NCBI RefSeq assembly: GCF_027587205.1
Contig: NZ_JAPDOD010000024.1
Location: 62,001 to 126,000, forward strand
Source of the DNA: Solirubrobacter ginsenosidimutans
GTDB lineage: Bacteria; Actinomycetota; Thermoleophilia; Solirubrobacterales; Solirubrobacteraceae
Length of the DNA: 64,000 nt
Direction: 5' to 3'
Shown here: positions 55,431 to 63,676 of the stretch, one piece after another
How positions within the stretch are numbered: position 1 is the stretch's first letter
Layout: each line of letters begins with the position of its first letter
The notes under the pieces: generated by a model
Database searches by the model: none
The model's input: only the letters and a program-made list of their open reading frames with translations
Told to the model about the DNA's origin: nothing
Made by a program: the position numbers and the translations under genes

Positions 55431-56075
55431 ATGGGTGAGGTCATACGGTTGGAGGAGCGCCGTGCGCGTCTCCGGCCGGATGCAGTGGTGGGGGACCCGG
55501 TGCGTGCCGAGTTCTTGTTCGACCTCGCGTCGCCGTTCACGTATCTGGCGGCTGAGCGAGTGGACCGTGCGTTCGACGCGGTCGCGTGGACGCCTGCGTG
55601 TTCACGCACGCTGCGCTGCCGCGCGGTGCCGGCGAACGAGCGCGAGGCGGAGCAGATCATCGAGCTGGCCGAGGAGCGCGCCGCCGCGCTGCGCCTGCCG
55701 CTCGAATGGCCCGAGCGCTGGCCGATGCCGGTGCCGGCGGCGATGCGCGTCGCGCACTACGCCGCCAACGAGGGCCGCGGCGCGGCGTTCGTGCTGGCCG
55801 CGACCCGGCTCGCGTTCGCGGGCGGTTTCGACCTCGACGACCTCGAGATCCTGACCGAGGCCGCGGCCGCCGCCGGCCTGCGCCTCGACCACTGCCTGCG
55901 CGCCGCGCGCGAAGAGCGCCGCGACGGCGCGATGGAAGCCGCCGCACGCCGCCTGCTGGGCGCGGGTGCCGACCGGCTGCCCGCGCTGTGGTCGTCGCGC
56001 GGGGTGTTCTGGGGCGAGGAACGCGTCGCCGACGCGGCCACGACCGCCCGGCTCGCCGCCGCCGCAAATCGCTGA
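55431..56075 (+). CDS. DSBA-like 2-hydroxychromene-2-carboxylate isomerase-type protein
   Basis: A 214-aa protein. VRAEFLFDLASPFTYLAAER matches the N-terminus of HCCA isomerases/GST-kappa (Ser replacing the CxxC Cys). MRVAHYAANEGRGAAFVLAA and DLEILTEAAAAAGLRLDHCL follow, with VFWGEERV near the end. It would bind glutathione or a related thiol and act on an aromatic or unrelated substrate. ATG 55431 has GAGG 9 nt upstream; ATG 55422 is also in frame. It is divergent from the HxlR regulator, which probably controls it. Confidence 0.78.
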   Translation: MGEVIRLEERRARLRPDAVVGDPVRAEFLFDLASPFTYLAAERVDRAFDAVAWTPACSRTLRCRAVPANEREAEQIIELAEERAAALRLPLEWPERWPMPVPAAMRVAHYAANEGRGAAFVLAATRLAFAGGFDLDDLEILTEAAAAAGLRLDHCLRAAREERRDGAMEAAARRLLGAGADRLPALWSSRGVFWGEERVADAATTARLAAAANR

Positions 56076-56140
56076 ACCCCGGTCCCGGCGCGCCTTAAGG
56101 TCGGATGATCGGGGTGGGGCGGAGGGGCTGCCCGCCTTAT

Positions 56141-56302
56141 TTACGGGGAAACGAGACCGGCGAGGATCAGCGAGTCCAGGGACTCGCGCGGCTCCTCCGC
56201 CGTGTCCGGGCGCGGCGCGCTCAGGATCGGGTCGTCGCGATCCGCTTCGCGCAGCAGCAATTCGAGGTCGGCGTCGGTGAACTGCGGTTTCGGTTCAGAC
56301 AT
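56141..56302 (-). CDS. 53-aa acidic small protein
   Basis: A short frame with strong support: AGAGGA Shine-Dalgarno about 7 nt before ATG 56302, a clean stop, and protein-like composition. The product is MSEPKPQFTDADLELLLREA followed by RDDPILSAPRPDTAEE and the C-terminus SLDSLILAGLVSP. It is Asp/Glu/Pro-rich, has no membrane segment and no family I recognise. It is divergent from the TPP enzyme gene. The opposite strand also has an open frame but without a good start. Confidence 0.55.
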   Translation of the reverse strand: MSEPKPQFTDADLELLLREADRDDPILSAPRPDTAEEPRESLDSLILAGLVSP

Positions 56303-56415
56303 CGGTGATTCCTCTTCTCTCGAGCTGATCCCCGAAGTTAGACCTCGCGCGCGGGGGAGGCACCGGTCGTGGGCGGCGCGACCCCCCGGGCGGGGGGGAT
56401 AGATTCCGCGCGGTC

Positions 56416-58044
56416 ATGACTGATGAGCCGACCCGCCACCACGGCGGCCGCCTGATCGCCCAGCGTCTGAAGGCGCAGGGCGTGAGCCGCCTGTTCACGT
56501 TGTCCGGTGGCCACCTGTTCTCGATCTACGAGGGCTGCCGCCACGAGGGCATCGGGATCGTCGACGTCCGCCACGAGGCCACCGCGACGTTCGCCGCCGA
56601 GGGCTGGGCGAAGGTCACCCGCGAGCCCGGCGTGGCCGCGCTGACCGCGGGCCCGGGGATCACGAACGGGATGAGCGGAATGGCGTCCGCGCTGCAGAAC
56701 CACTCGCCGATCGTCGTGCTCGGCGGGCGTGCGCCGGCGTTCCGCTGGGGTCAGGGCTCGCTGCAGGAGATCGACCACGTGCCGTTCGTGCGCCCGGTCG
56801 TCAAGCTCGCCGCCACCGCGGGAGCGACGCCGGAGATCCCCGGCCTCGTGGATGAGGCGTTCGCCGTCGCGCGCCGGCCGCACACCGGCCCGGCGTTCGT
56901 GGACTTCCCGCTCGACGTGGTCTTCATGGAGGCCGACGCGCCGGAGATCGTCGAGGTCGCGGCTCCGCGCGCGACGCTGGCCGACGGCGCAGCGGTCGAG
57001 CGTGCGCTGGCACTGCTCGACGACGCCGACCGCCCGGTGATCATGGCCGGCACGAACCTCTACTGGGGCCGCGGGGAGAACGCGCTCCAGGCGCTCGCCG
57101 AGGCGCGCGGGATCCCGGTGTTCCTGAACGGCCTCGCGCGCGGGTGCGTGCCCGCCGACCATGAACTGGCCTTCTCACGGGCGCGCAAGACCGCGCTGGG
57201 CGAGGCCGACGTCGCGCTCGTCGTGGGTGTGCCGATGGACTTCCGGCTCGGCTTCGGCGCGGCCTTCGCGCCCGACTGCGAGATCGTCGCGATCGACGTC
57301 GCGGAGCCGGCGCGCGAGCACCCGCGCGAGGTCGCGGCCGAGCTCTACGGCGATCTGACGTCGACGCTTCACGGGTTGAGCGGGACCGGGCCGGACACCA
57401 AGGGGTGGGTCGCGAAGCTGCGCGAGCTCGAGACCGCGCGGCGCGAGGCCGAGCGGGCCGAGCTCGAGGACCCGCGCGCGCCGCTGCACCCGATGCGGGT
57501 CTACGGCGAGCTCGCGAAGCTGCTGGACCGCGACGCGATCGTGATCGGCGACGGCGGCGACTTCGTGTCCTACGCGGGCCGTGTCGTCGATTCGTACGCA
57601 CCGGGCTGCTGGCTGGACCCGGGGCCGTACGGGTGCCTCGGGAGCGGGCCGGGATACGCGCTGGCGGCCAAGCTCGCCCATCCCGGCCGGCAGGTCGTGC
57701 TGCTGCTCGGCGACGGCGCGTTCGGCTTTCACGGGATGGAGTACGACACGCTCGCGCGCCACGGCGTCGCCGTCGTCGGGGTGATGGGCAACAACGGGAT
57801 CTGGGCGCTCGAGAAGCACCCGATGGAGTACCTCTACGGCGGGTGGTCGGTCGCCGCCGACCTGCGGCCCGAGACGCGCTACGACGAGGTCGCGGCCGCG
57901 CTCGGCGGGCACGGGGAGCTCGTCCGTACGCCGGATGAGCTCCGACCGGCGCTGGAGCGGGCGTTCGCGAGCGGCGCGCCGGCGCTGGTGAACGTCCTCA
58001 CGGACCCGTCCGTCGCGTACCCACGCTCCTCGAACCTGGCCTGA
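56416..58044 (+). CDS. Thiamine-diphosphate-dependent enzyme (acetolactate synthase-like)
   Basis: A 542-aa three-domain TPP enzyme. PYR domain with the activating Glu ([20 protein letters not shown], Glu54) and [20 protein letters not shown]; a central Rossmann domain; PP domain with the TPP/Mg motif [20 protein letters not shown] ending VMGNN. Sequence type lies between acetolactate synthase, oxalyl-CoA decarboxylase and related decarboxylases. No small IlvH subunit is nearby, so the substrate is open. GATAGA lies 13 nt before the ATG. Confidence 0.87.
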   Translation: MTDEPTRHHGGRLIAQRLKAQGVSRLFTLSGGHLFSIYEGCRHEGIGIVDVRHEATATFAAEGWAKVTREPGVAALTAGPGITNGMSGMASALQNHSPIVVLGGRAPAFRWGQGSLQEIDHVPFVRPVVKLAATAGATPEIPGLVDEAFAVARRPHTGPAFVDFPLDVVFMEADAPEIVEVAAPRATLADGAAVERALALLDDADRPVIMAGTNLYWGRGENALQALAEARGIPVFLNGLARGCVPADHELAFSRARKTALGEADVALVVGVPMDFRLGFGAAFAPDCEIVAIDVAEPAREHPREVAAELYGDLTSTLHGLSGTGPDTKGWVAKLRELETARREAERAELEDPRAPLHPMRVYGELAKLLDRDAIVIGDGGDFVSYAGRVVDSYAPGCWLDPGPYGCLGSGPGYALAAKLAHPGRQVVLLLGDGAFGFHGMEYDTLARHGVAVVGVMGNNGIWALEKHPMEYLYGGWSVAADLRPETRYDEVAAALGGHGELVRTPDELRPALERAFASGAPALVNVLTDPSVAYPRSSNLA

Positions 58045-58109
58045 GAAGATTTCGCCCAACTCGGGCTCGCGTGCTTACCCTCGGTCCTGCGGAGGGGATG
58101 CGGGTCAAC

Positions 58110-58141
58110 GGACCCGACCCGGCAGGGCCGGGTCGGGGTCC
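58110..58141 (+). terminator. Strong GC hairpin after the TPP gene
   Basis: GGACCCGACCCGGC (58110-58123) pairs with GCCGGGTCGGGGTCC (58127-58141) with one bulge; TTAAAAGG follows. It could terminate the TPP gene or be the first stem of a structured RNA. Confidence 0.5.
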
Positions 58142-58150
58142 TTAAAAGGC

Positions 58151-58390
58151 GCCGCCCGCGGCGGGGGCGGGCGGCTACCAAGTGGCCCCGTCAGGACGGG
58201 CAGGGGTACGTGCCTTGAGGGGCCTATTGAGTGGTCCAGGCGGCGGGAGGCGCCGATGATGCGGCATCGCCCGGACCTATGTGTCAGAGGACGGCGGCGG
58301 GAGGCACGACCGCCCTTCCGACAGGCGTGATTCTCCACCTTCGGCAGTCAGCGGAGCAATCGAACACATGTCCACCGGCTGACCGCTAAA
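58151..58390. other. Stem-rich 240-bp intergenic segment (possible structured RNA)
   Basis: In the 355-bp gap 58045-58399 no convincing gene is seen. Several pairings occur: GCCGCCCGC/GCGGGCGGC (58151-58159, 58167-58175); GGCCCC/GGGGCC (58184-58189, 58219-58224) enclosing GGCA/TGCC; GGTCC/GGACC (58233-58237, 58273-58277) enclosing CGATG/CATCG; and AGTCAGC/GCTGACC near 58345-58385. Two direct repeats GCGGCGGGAGGC are present. The strand is unknown. The segment does not match RNase P, tmRNA, SRP or 6S signatures that I can recall. Confidence 0.4.
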
Positions 58391-58399
58391 TCCTTGACT

Positions 58400-59293
58400 T
58401 CAGGTTCCCTCTGTGGTTGAGCGTGCGAGACCCCAAAGGATGTCGTGCTCGGAGGCTTCAACCTGATCGAGATCGAAGCAATCGATCACTTCTAGCAGGA
58501 TCGCGATGCCGGCGACGATCACGGAGGCGCGTTCGGGGTCGAGACCCGTTATTCCACGCCGTTCCGCGAGCTTCAGGCCAGCAGTTTGCACGAGCAGTTC
58601 GCGCAGGCGTGACGCCGTCAGGATGTGGCCTTCGACGCGGTTCGGGTCGTACTCGTCCAGGCCGAGATCGATGGCCGCGGACTGGGTCGGCGTTCCCGCC
58701 ACGGCGATCGCGTTCACCCGGATCTCACGCAAACGCACCGGGACGTGCGCCATGAGAATCTCGTGGACGTCGCGCGTGAGGTTTTCGAGCTCGGCGGCGG
58801 TCGGCGGGTCGCTGTGCAGATGTCGTTCGGAATGCCGGACCACGCCGATCTGCGTCGAGACATGGAAGCCGGTGCCGCCGAGGACGAGCTCCGTGGACCC
58901 GCCGCCGATGTCGATGACGAGAAAATCGCCGTCGCGGCCGTAGGTCGCGCCGGCGTAGGTCAGGCGGGCCTCCTCGTCGCCGCTGAGGATGCGCGGGGCG
59001 AAGCCGAGCGCCTCCTCGACGCGGGCGGCGAAGGCGCCGCCGTTGGCCGCGTCGCGGACGGCGGAGGTCATGGCGGCCGCCGCGTGCTCGCACCGGTGCT
59101 CTTCGATGGTGGCCCTGAAGCCGGCCAGCACGTCGAGGACGCGCTGCTGGGCGGCGTCGCTGAGCGTCCCGCTGCGGTCCACGCCCTCGCCGAGGCGGGT
59201 GACGATCGAGGCGCGGGCGCGTTCCTGGTCGCCCTCGGCGATCAGCAGGCGGGTGGAATTGGTGCCGATGTCGACCGCGGCGACCCGGCTCAC
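58400..59293 (-). CDS. Ppx/GppA-family phosphatase (exopolyphosphatase-like)
   Basis: A 297-aa ASKHA-fold enzyme. VAAVDIGTNSTRLLIAEGDQ (phosphate 1), AMTSAVRDAANGGAFAARVE, RILSGDEEARLTYAGA, and FLVIDIGGGSTELVLGG (phosphate 2). It hydrolyses polyphosphate or pppGpp, or a short-chain relative. Being short, it is the small Ppx form. GTG 59293 overlaps the dehydrogenase stop (GTGA), so it is translationally coupled. In many actinobacteria a ppx follows eno-divIC; here it stands apart. Confidence 0.93.
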   Translation of the reverse strand: MSRVAAVDIGTNSTRLLIAEGDQERARASIVTRLGEGVDRSGTLSDAAQQRVLDVLAGFRATIEEHRCEHAAAAMTSAVRDAANGGAFAARVEEALGFAPRILSGDEEARLTYAGATYGRDGDFLVIDIGGGSTELVLGGTGFHVSTQIGVVRHSERHLHSDPPTAAELENLTRDVHEILMAHVPVRLREIRVNAIAVAGTPTQSAAIDLGLDEYDPNRVEGHILTASRLRELLVQTAGLKLAERRGITGLDPERASVIVAGIAILLEVIDCFDLDQVEASEHDILWGLARSTTEGT

Positions 59294-60225
59294 GACGCCG
59301 GGTGCGGCATCGGCCGGCCGGCCAGCGCCGCGAGCAGGTTGTCGACCGCCATGTCCGCCATGCGCGAGCGGGTGCGGATCGTCGCGCTGCCGACGTGCGG
59401 CACCACGAGCAGGTTCGGTGCGCTGAGCAGCGGGTCGTCGGGCGGGAGCGGCTCGGGCACGGTGACGTCGAGGCCGGCGCCGGCGATCTCCCCGCTCGAG
59501 AGCGCCTCGCGCAGCGCCACCTGGTCGACCACGCCGCCGCGCGCGGTGTTGATCAGGTAGGCGCCGGGCTTCATCCGCTTGAACTCGGCCGCGCCCATCA
59601 GGTGCCGGGTCTCGGCGGTCAGCGGCGTGTGCAGCGAGACGTAGTCGGCCTCCTCGAGCAGCTCCTCGAGCGGGACGCCCGACGAGCGCGAGCTGTGGAT
59701 GACGTTCATGCCGAAGCCCTCGCCACGGCGCGCCATCGCCTGGCCGATGCGGCCCCAGCCGACGATGCCGAGCGTCATGCCGGCGGTGTCGCCGCCGATC
59801 ATGTGCGTCGGGTACCAGGGCGCCCATTCGCCGTCGCGGACCTGGCGCTCGCCCTCGCTGACGCGGCGGGCGAGGTTGAGCAGCAGCGCGAACGCGATGT
59901 CCGCCGTCGCGTCGGTCAGCACGCCCGGCGTGTTGCCCACGGCGATGCCGCGCTTCGCCGCTTCCTCGAGGTCGATGTTGTCGGTTCCGACCGCGAGGTT
60001 GGCGACGGCCTTGACCGACGGGGCGGCATCGAAGAGCTCCGCGTCGACCTTCTCGGTGATGATCGTCAGCAGCGCGTCGGCGTTCGCGGCGCGCTCGAGC
60101 AGGACGTCGCGCGGCGGCGGCGCGTTGTCGTCCCAGAGGTCGACCTCGTGCTCGGCTTCCAGTCGTTTCAGCGCGGCAAAGGGGAATGCGCGCGTGATCA
60201 AGACCTTTCCCACAGGGCGAATCAT
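59290..60225 (-). CDS. D-2-hydroxyacid dehydrogenase (glyoxylate/hydroxypyruvate reductase-like)
   Basis: A 311-aa NAD(P)-dependent enzyme. VANLAVGTDNIDLEEAAKRG, the coenzyme fold LGIVGWGRIGQAMARRGEGF, catalytic Arg in LINTARGGVVDQVALREAL, Glu in VTVPEPLPPDDPLL and His in VVPHVGSATIRTR. It reduces glyoxylate/hydroxypyruvate or oxidises D-2-hydroxyacids. ATG 60225 is the start; it is divergent from the small secreted gene (18-bp gap). Confidence 0.92.
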   Translation of the reverse strand: MIRPVGKVLITRAFPFAALKRLEAEHEVDLWDDNAPPPRDVLLERAANADALLTIITEKVDAELFDAAPSVKAVANLAVGTDNIDLEEAAKRGIAVGNTPGVLTDATADIAFALLLNLARRVSEGERQVRDGEWAPWYPTHMIGGDTAGMTLGIVGWGRIGQAMARRGEGFGMNVIHSSRSSGVPLEELLEEADYVSLHTPLTAETRHLMGAAEFKRMKPGAYLINTARGGVVDQVALREALSSGEIAGAGLDVTVPEPLPPDDPLLSAPNLLVVPHVGSATIRTRSRMADMAVDNLLAALAGRPMPHPAS

Positions 60226-60243
60226 GGCGGTTAGGGTCGGCCA

Positions 60244-60657
60244 ATGACCCTTCGCTCCCTCGCCGGTGTGCTCGTCACCGGCCTCGTGCTCGCGCTTGCC
60301 TCCCCGGCGCTCGGTGCGAGCGGCATCACGCCGCTGTCCCCGAAGAGTGGCTCCACCGTCCCGGTCGGGATCTCACCCACGTTCAAGATGCGCGTCAAAG
60401 GCGCGGGCCAGGTCTGGGTCCACGTCTGCAAGTCCAAGAAGAAGGACTCCGACGGCGTCATCTGCGACGACGAGTCGATCGGCCAGGCCAAGAAGAAGGG
60501 CGGCGTCTTCCAGTACAAGCCCAAGTTCTTCGACTACGACGGCTTCTGGCTCAACACCCCGGGCACCTACTACTGGCAGGCCCACCGCATCCAGTGCGAG
60601 AACGGCATCGACGACTGCCTCCAGGAAGGCCCGATCGTGAAGTTCAAGGTCGGGTAG
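60244..60657 (+). CDS. Small secreted Ig/fibronectin-like protein
   Basis: A 137-aa protein with a signal peptide (cut after ALG, residue 24). The mature part reads ITPLSPKSGSTVPVGISPTF and GTYYWQAHRIQCENGIDDCL, a beta-sandwich layout like FN3/Ig domains, with four cysteines. Role probably adhesion or extracellular binding. No enzyme motif. -10-like TTAGGG lies 9 nt before ATG. Confidence 0.75.
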   Translation: MTLRSLAGVLVTGLVLALASPALGASGITPLSPKSGSTVPVGISPTFKMRVKGAGQVWVHVCKSKKKDSDGVICDDESIGQAKKKGGVFQYKPKFFDYDGFWLNTPGTYYWQAHRIQCENGIDDCLQEGPIVKFKVG

Positions 60658-60668
60658 GAGCGCCGAGG

Positions 60669-61415
60669 TCAGTACATCACCGAGCCGGCGGACACGTTGA
60701 GGTCCTCGCCGGTGATTGCCGCAGCTGCGTCCGAGCAGAGAAAGCGCACCGCGTTCGCGACGTCCTCGGGCGTCGCGAACCGGCGCAAGGGCGACGCGGA
60801 GAGAAAGCGCTCGCGGCCTTCGGGGCCTTGGGCACGGAGGACGCGCTCGAGGCGCTCGCCGTCGACCGGTCCCGGCGAGACGAGGTTGACGCGCACGCCC
60901 GACCCGCCGGCATCCCACGCGAGGGTGCGGACGAGGCCGATCAGCCCGGTCTTGGACGCGGCATACGGCGTGCGGCCGGGCAGCGGGCGCTTGCCGGTCA
61001 TCGAGCCGATCACGACGACGCTCCCGCTGCCGCGCGCGGTCATCGACGGCAGGAACGCCCGGCAGGTCAGGAACACGCCGGTGAGGTTCGCGCGCACGGT
61101 CGCGTCCCAGTCCTCCGGCGCGAGCTCCCACAGCGGGACGGTCGGTCCTGCCACCCCCGCGGCCGTCACGACCGCGTCGGGAGCGCCCCAGCGCTCGACG
61201 GCGGTCGTGGCGAGGCGTTCCACGGCCTCGACATCGCCCACGTCGGTCGGCAGCGCGAGCGCCTCTCCTCCCGCGGCGCGCACCTCGGCGGCGACGGCCT
61301 CGAGCCGCTCGGGCGTCCGCGCGGCGAGCGTCACGCGCGCGCCCTCGCCGGCGAAGGCCAGCGCGATCGCCCGGCCAAGACCCTGCCCCGCGCCGGTCAC
61401 GACGACATGGCTCAT
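60669..61415 (-). CDS. Short-chain dehydrogenase/reductase
   Basis: A 248-aa classical SDR: VVVTGAGQGLGRAIALAFAG (cofactor TGxxxGxG), VTAAGVAG, catalytic Ser and YxxxK in SGSVVVIGSMTGKRPLPG and RTPYAASKTGLIGLVRTLAW. Ending ITGEDLNVSAGSVMY suits a FabG-like enzyme. Substrate not known. It converges with the 60244 gene and is divergent from the CoA-binding gene. Confidence 0.94.
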   Translation of the reverse strand: MSHVVVTGAGQGLGRAIALAFAGEGARVTLAARTPERLEAVAAEVRAAGGEALALPTDVGDVEAVERLATTAVERWGAPDAVVTAAGVAGPTVPLWELAPEDWDATVRANLTGVFLTCRAFLPSMTARGSGSVVVIGSMTGKRPLPGRTPYAASKTGLIGLVRTLAWDAGGSGVRVNLVSPGPVDGERLERVLRAQGPEGRERFLSASPLRRFATPEDVANAVRFLCSDAAAAITGEDLNVSAGSVMY

Positions 61416-61455
61416 GCCGCGGCGAAGCATGCCACCTCGGCACACTGGTCCGACG

Positions 61456-61854
61456 ATGGACGACGACATCCGCCACGTCCTGACCGAGTACCGCACATGG
61501 GCGGTGGTCGGGTGCTCGCCCTCGCCGTTGCGGGACTCCCATCGGATCGCCGCGCTGCTCAAGGCCCGCGGCTACCGCGTGATCCCCGTGAACCCGGCGT
61601 GCGACGAGGTCCTCGGCGAGCGCTGTCACCCCGCCCTGGCGGCCGACGAGGGCATCGAGGTCGTCGACCTGTTCCGCCGCTCCTCCGCCGTCTCGCGCCA
61701 CGTCGACGAGGCGATCGCGATCGGCGCCAAGGCGGTCTGGATGCAACTCGGGGTGATCGACCACGACGCCGCCGAACGAGCCCGCGCGGCGGGCCTCCGC
61801 GTCGTGATGAACCGGTGCCCCGCCATCGAGCTTCCCCGCCTTGAAGGCCGTTAA
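61456..61854 (+). CDS. CoA-binding protein (YccU-like)
   Basis: A 132-aa Rossmann protein: TWAVVGCSPSPLRDSHRIAA, YRVIPVNPACDEVLGERCHP, GAKAVWMQLGVIDHDAAERA, ending VVMNRCPAIELPR. It is the CoA_binding_2 family, binding CoA-type nucleotides; role unclear. The tRNA-Met promoter lies in its last codons. Confidence 0.92.
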   Translation: MDDDIRHVLTEYRTWAVVGCSPSPLRDSHRIAALLKARGYRVIPVNPACDEVLGERCHPALAADEGIEVVDLFRRSSAVSRHVDEAIAIGAKAVWMQLGVIDHDAAERARAAGLRVVMNRCPAIELPRLEGR

Positions 61855-61868
61855 CCCGCTGCTATTGT
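61841..61868 (+). promoter_or_regulatory. Promoter of the tRNA-Met gene
   Basis: TTGAAG (61841-61846), a 16-nt spacer and TATTGT (61863-61868) lie 11 nt upstream of the tRNA 5' end, within the end of the CoA-binding gene. Confidence 0.6.
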
Positions 61869-61879
61869 CTTCTGTCCGC

Positions 61880-61953
<74 letters not shown>

Positions 61954-61955
61954 TT

Positions 61956-61990
61956 CGAAAGCCGCCTCTCGCCAGGCGGCTTTCGTGTTT
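61956..61990 (+). terminator. Rho-independent terminator of tRNA-Met
   Basis: A perfect 12-bp stem (CGAAAGCCGCCT/AGGCGGCTTTCG), 6-nt loop, then TGTTT. Confidence 0.9.
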
Positions 61991-62062
61991 CTCGGGACGG
62001 GCTACGGAGCCAGAAAGCGCGTTCGCACGCGCGCCGATCACCCCGCCCACGGCAACGCGGCA

Positions 62063-62133
62063 CGTGGGATGGTGAGCGAGCGTCGACTTTCGTGAGCAGA
62101 GCGCGAGAAACTCGACGCTCGCGTCGCGAGCGC
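62063..62133. repeat. 71-bp intergenic palindromic element, copy 3 (inverted)
   Basis: All 71 bases equal the reverse complement of 52411-52481. It lies between tRNA-Met (and its terminator) and the 3' end of a VOC gene. Confidence 0.9.
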
Positions 62134-62180
62134 GAACCTGATCAAGACCCGCGCACGGGCCCTCAAACGCGCACGGTCGG

Positions 62181-62777
62181 CTATGGCGACGGGAACGAGT
62201 ACGGGTTCGCCGGGGCGCGGTTCTCCGAGAGGGTGCCGCGGGAGCGCAGGACGAGGTTCTCGATCGCGTCGGCGACGTGGATCGGCAGGATGTTGCGGTC
62301 GCCCTGGTCGACGCGGAGCTTGTGCGCCTCGAACAGGACGTCGGCGTGGGTGTGGCCGGCGGGGGGCTCGAAGCGGTAGGAGGCGAGCTCGATCAGCAGG
62401 CCGAGCGGGTCCTTGAAGTAGATCGAGTCCATGAACCCGCGGTCCTTGACGCCGCTGTGGTCGATGCCGCGCTCGTCGAGGCGCTCGACCGCCTGGCGGA
62501 AGGTCGCGTTGGAGAGGGCGAAGGCGATGTGGTGGACGCAGCCCGGGTCGGTGGGGGTGCGGTCCGGGGTGCCGGTGCGGTCCTCGTTGGTGAAGATCGT
62601 GATCAGGCGGCCGTCGCCCGGGTCGAAGTAGAGGTGGCTCTCGGCGGCGTTGTCGAGGTTGGGCTGCTCGAAGATGAACGGCATCCCGAGCACGCCTTCC
62701 CAGAAGTCGATCGACGTCTGGCGGTCGGCCCCGACGATCGTGATGTGGTGCACACCCTGGCTCTGGAGCTTGCGCAT
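62181..62777 (-). CDS. VOC-family ring-cleaving dioxygenase-like protein
   Basis: A 198-aa two-module VOC protein: GVHHITIVGADRQTSIDFWE, GCVHHIAFALSNATFRQAVE, FKDPLGLLIELASYRF. Metal ligands His, His, Glu are present in their usual places. Such proteins are extradiol ring-cleavage or glyoxalase-type enzymes. The N-terminal ATG 62777 gives a natural start. No catabolic operon is visible around it. Confidence 0.86.
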   Translation of the reverse strand: MRKLQSQGVHHITIVGADRQTSIDFWEGVLGMPFIFEQPNLDNAAESHLYFDPGDGRLITIFTNEDRTGTPDRTPTDPGCVHHIAFALSNATFRQAVERLDERGIDHSGVKDRGFMDSIYFKDPLGLLIELASYRFEPPAGHTHADVLFEAHKLRVDQGDRNILPIHVADAIENLVLRSRGTLSENRAPANPYSFPSP

Positions 62778-62857
62778 TTGAGCGCGAAGGTACAGGGTCG
62801 GGTGACGCGGTTCACTCCGGAAGGTGGTTGACGACGGCGCCTCGCGCGCCGAGGATC

Positions 62858-63676
62858 ATGGGTATGGGTGAGCGTGACGCGTTCGGACGTGAGAAGGGCG
62901 AGGATCCGCTCGCCGGTTTGGGCTGGAGCAGTTCAGCGGGAACCCCGACCCCGACCCCGGTGACGCCGACCCCGCAGCCGGCCTCGGTCTCGACGCCGGG
63001 CCCGACGATGACCGCGGGCGAGCCGCTGACCGGCGGCGACGCCGGCACCGGCGGCGCACCCGCCTGGACGCCCGGCCCGCAGGCGAGCTACACGCGCCGC
63101 CGCCGGCGCCGTGCGCGCGGGATCATCGTGCCGCTCGTGATCATCGGCTTCGTCGCGGTCGCCATCGGCGGCGCCACCACGGCGTTCAATGCCGGCAACG
63201 ACGCGCTCAACAACTTCTCGAACTCGATCGAGCAGGCGACCAAGAACGATCCGACGAGCACGAGCAACTCGCCGTCCTCCCCCGGCACGTCGCTGACGCA
63301 GTCCGCCGCGCTGAAGGCCGCGCTCGCCAAGCTCCCCGCCGGCGACCTGCAGCTGCTGCGCCTGGCTCCCGACCGCATCAACGCCAACGTGATCGTCAAG
63401 GGCAAGCTGCACGTCGTCCAGGTCGACGCCGGCGGTGAGGTCAACGACGTCTCGACGCCGGCCACGGGCGGCGGCACCGGCACGATCAAGGTCAACAGCG
63501 TCGCGCCCAGCCGGATCATCAAGACCGCGACCAAGCGCACGGGCCGCAGGCCGTCGAGCGTCAGCTACCTGGTCCTAATCCACATCCTCGGCAAGGACGA
63601 GTGGCAGTTGTACTTCGACGACGGCACCCACTTCTCGGCCAGCGCGAACGGCAAGAAGGTCCATCGCGTCGGCTGA
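62858..63676 (+). CDS. Single-TM membrane protein with Pro-rich cytoplasmic domain
   Basis: A 272-aa protein. Cytoplasmic N-terminus with TPTPTPVTPTPQP, a basic stretch (RRRRRRARG) and one TM helix (about 98-118), then an extracytoplasmic domain (ALAKLPAGDLQLLRLAPDRI; INANVIVKGKLHVVQVDAGG). Function unknown. ATG 62858 has GAGG 4 nt before it; ATG 62864 (spacing 10) is an alternative. Confidence 0.78.
   Translation: MGMGERDAFGREKGEDPLAGLGWSSSAGTPTPTPVTPTPQPASVSTPGPTMTAGEPLTGGDAGTGGAPAWTPGPQASYTRRRRRRARGIIVPLVIIGFVAVAIGGATTAFNAGNDALNNFSNSIEQATKNDPTSTSNSPSSPGTSLTQSAALKAALAKLPAGDLQLLRLAPDRINANVIVKGKLHVVQVDAGGEVNDVSTPATGGGTGTIKVNSVAPSRIIKTATKRTGRRPSSVSYLVLIHILGKDEWQLYFDDGTHFSASANGKKVHRVG

Noticed and set aside
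56105..56308. 67-aa plus-strand frame
   Set aside because: Arg-rich, no Shine-Dalgarno; the minus-strand 53-aa frame has a better start and composition.
58045..58399. RNase P RNA, tmRNA, SRP RNA or tRNA-Sec in the gap
   Set aside because: The conserved blocks (GAGGAAAGUCCGG, the tmRNA tRNA-like ends, the SRP GGAAGGNAGCAGCC-type core, a UCA anticodon) are not present on either strand.
59294..60244. Upstream extension of the ppx frame on the minus strand
   Set aside because: It lies inside the dehydrogenase gene in another frame; GTG 59293 in a GTGA overlap gives the canonical Ppx N-terminus.
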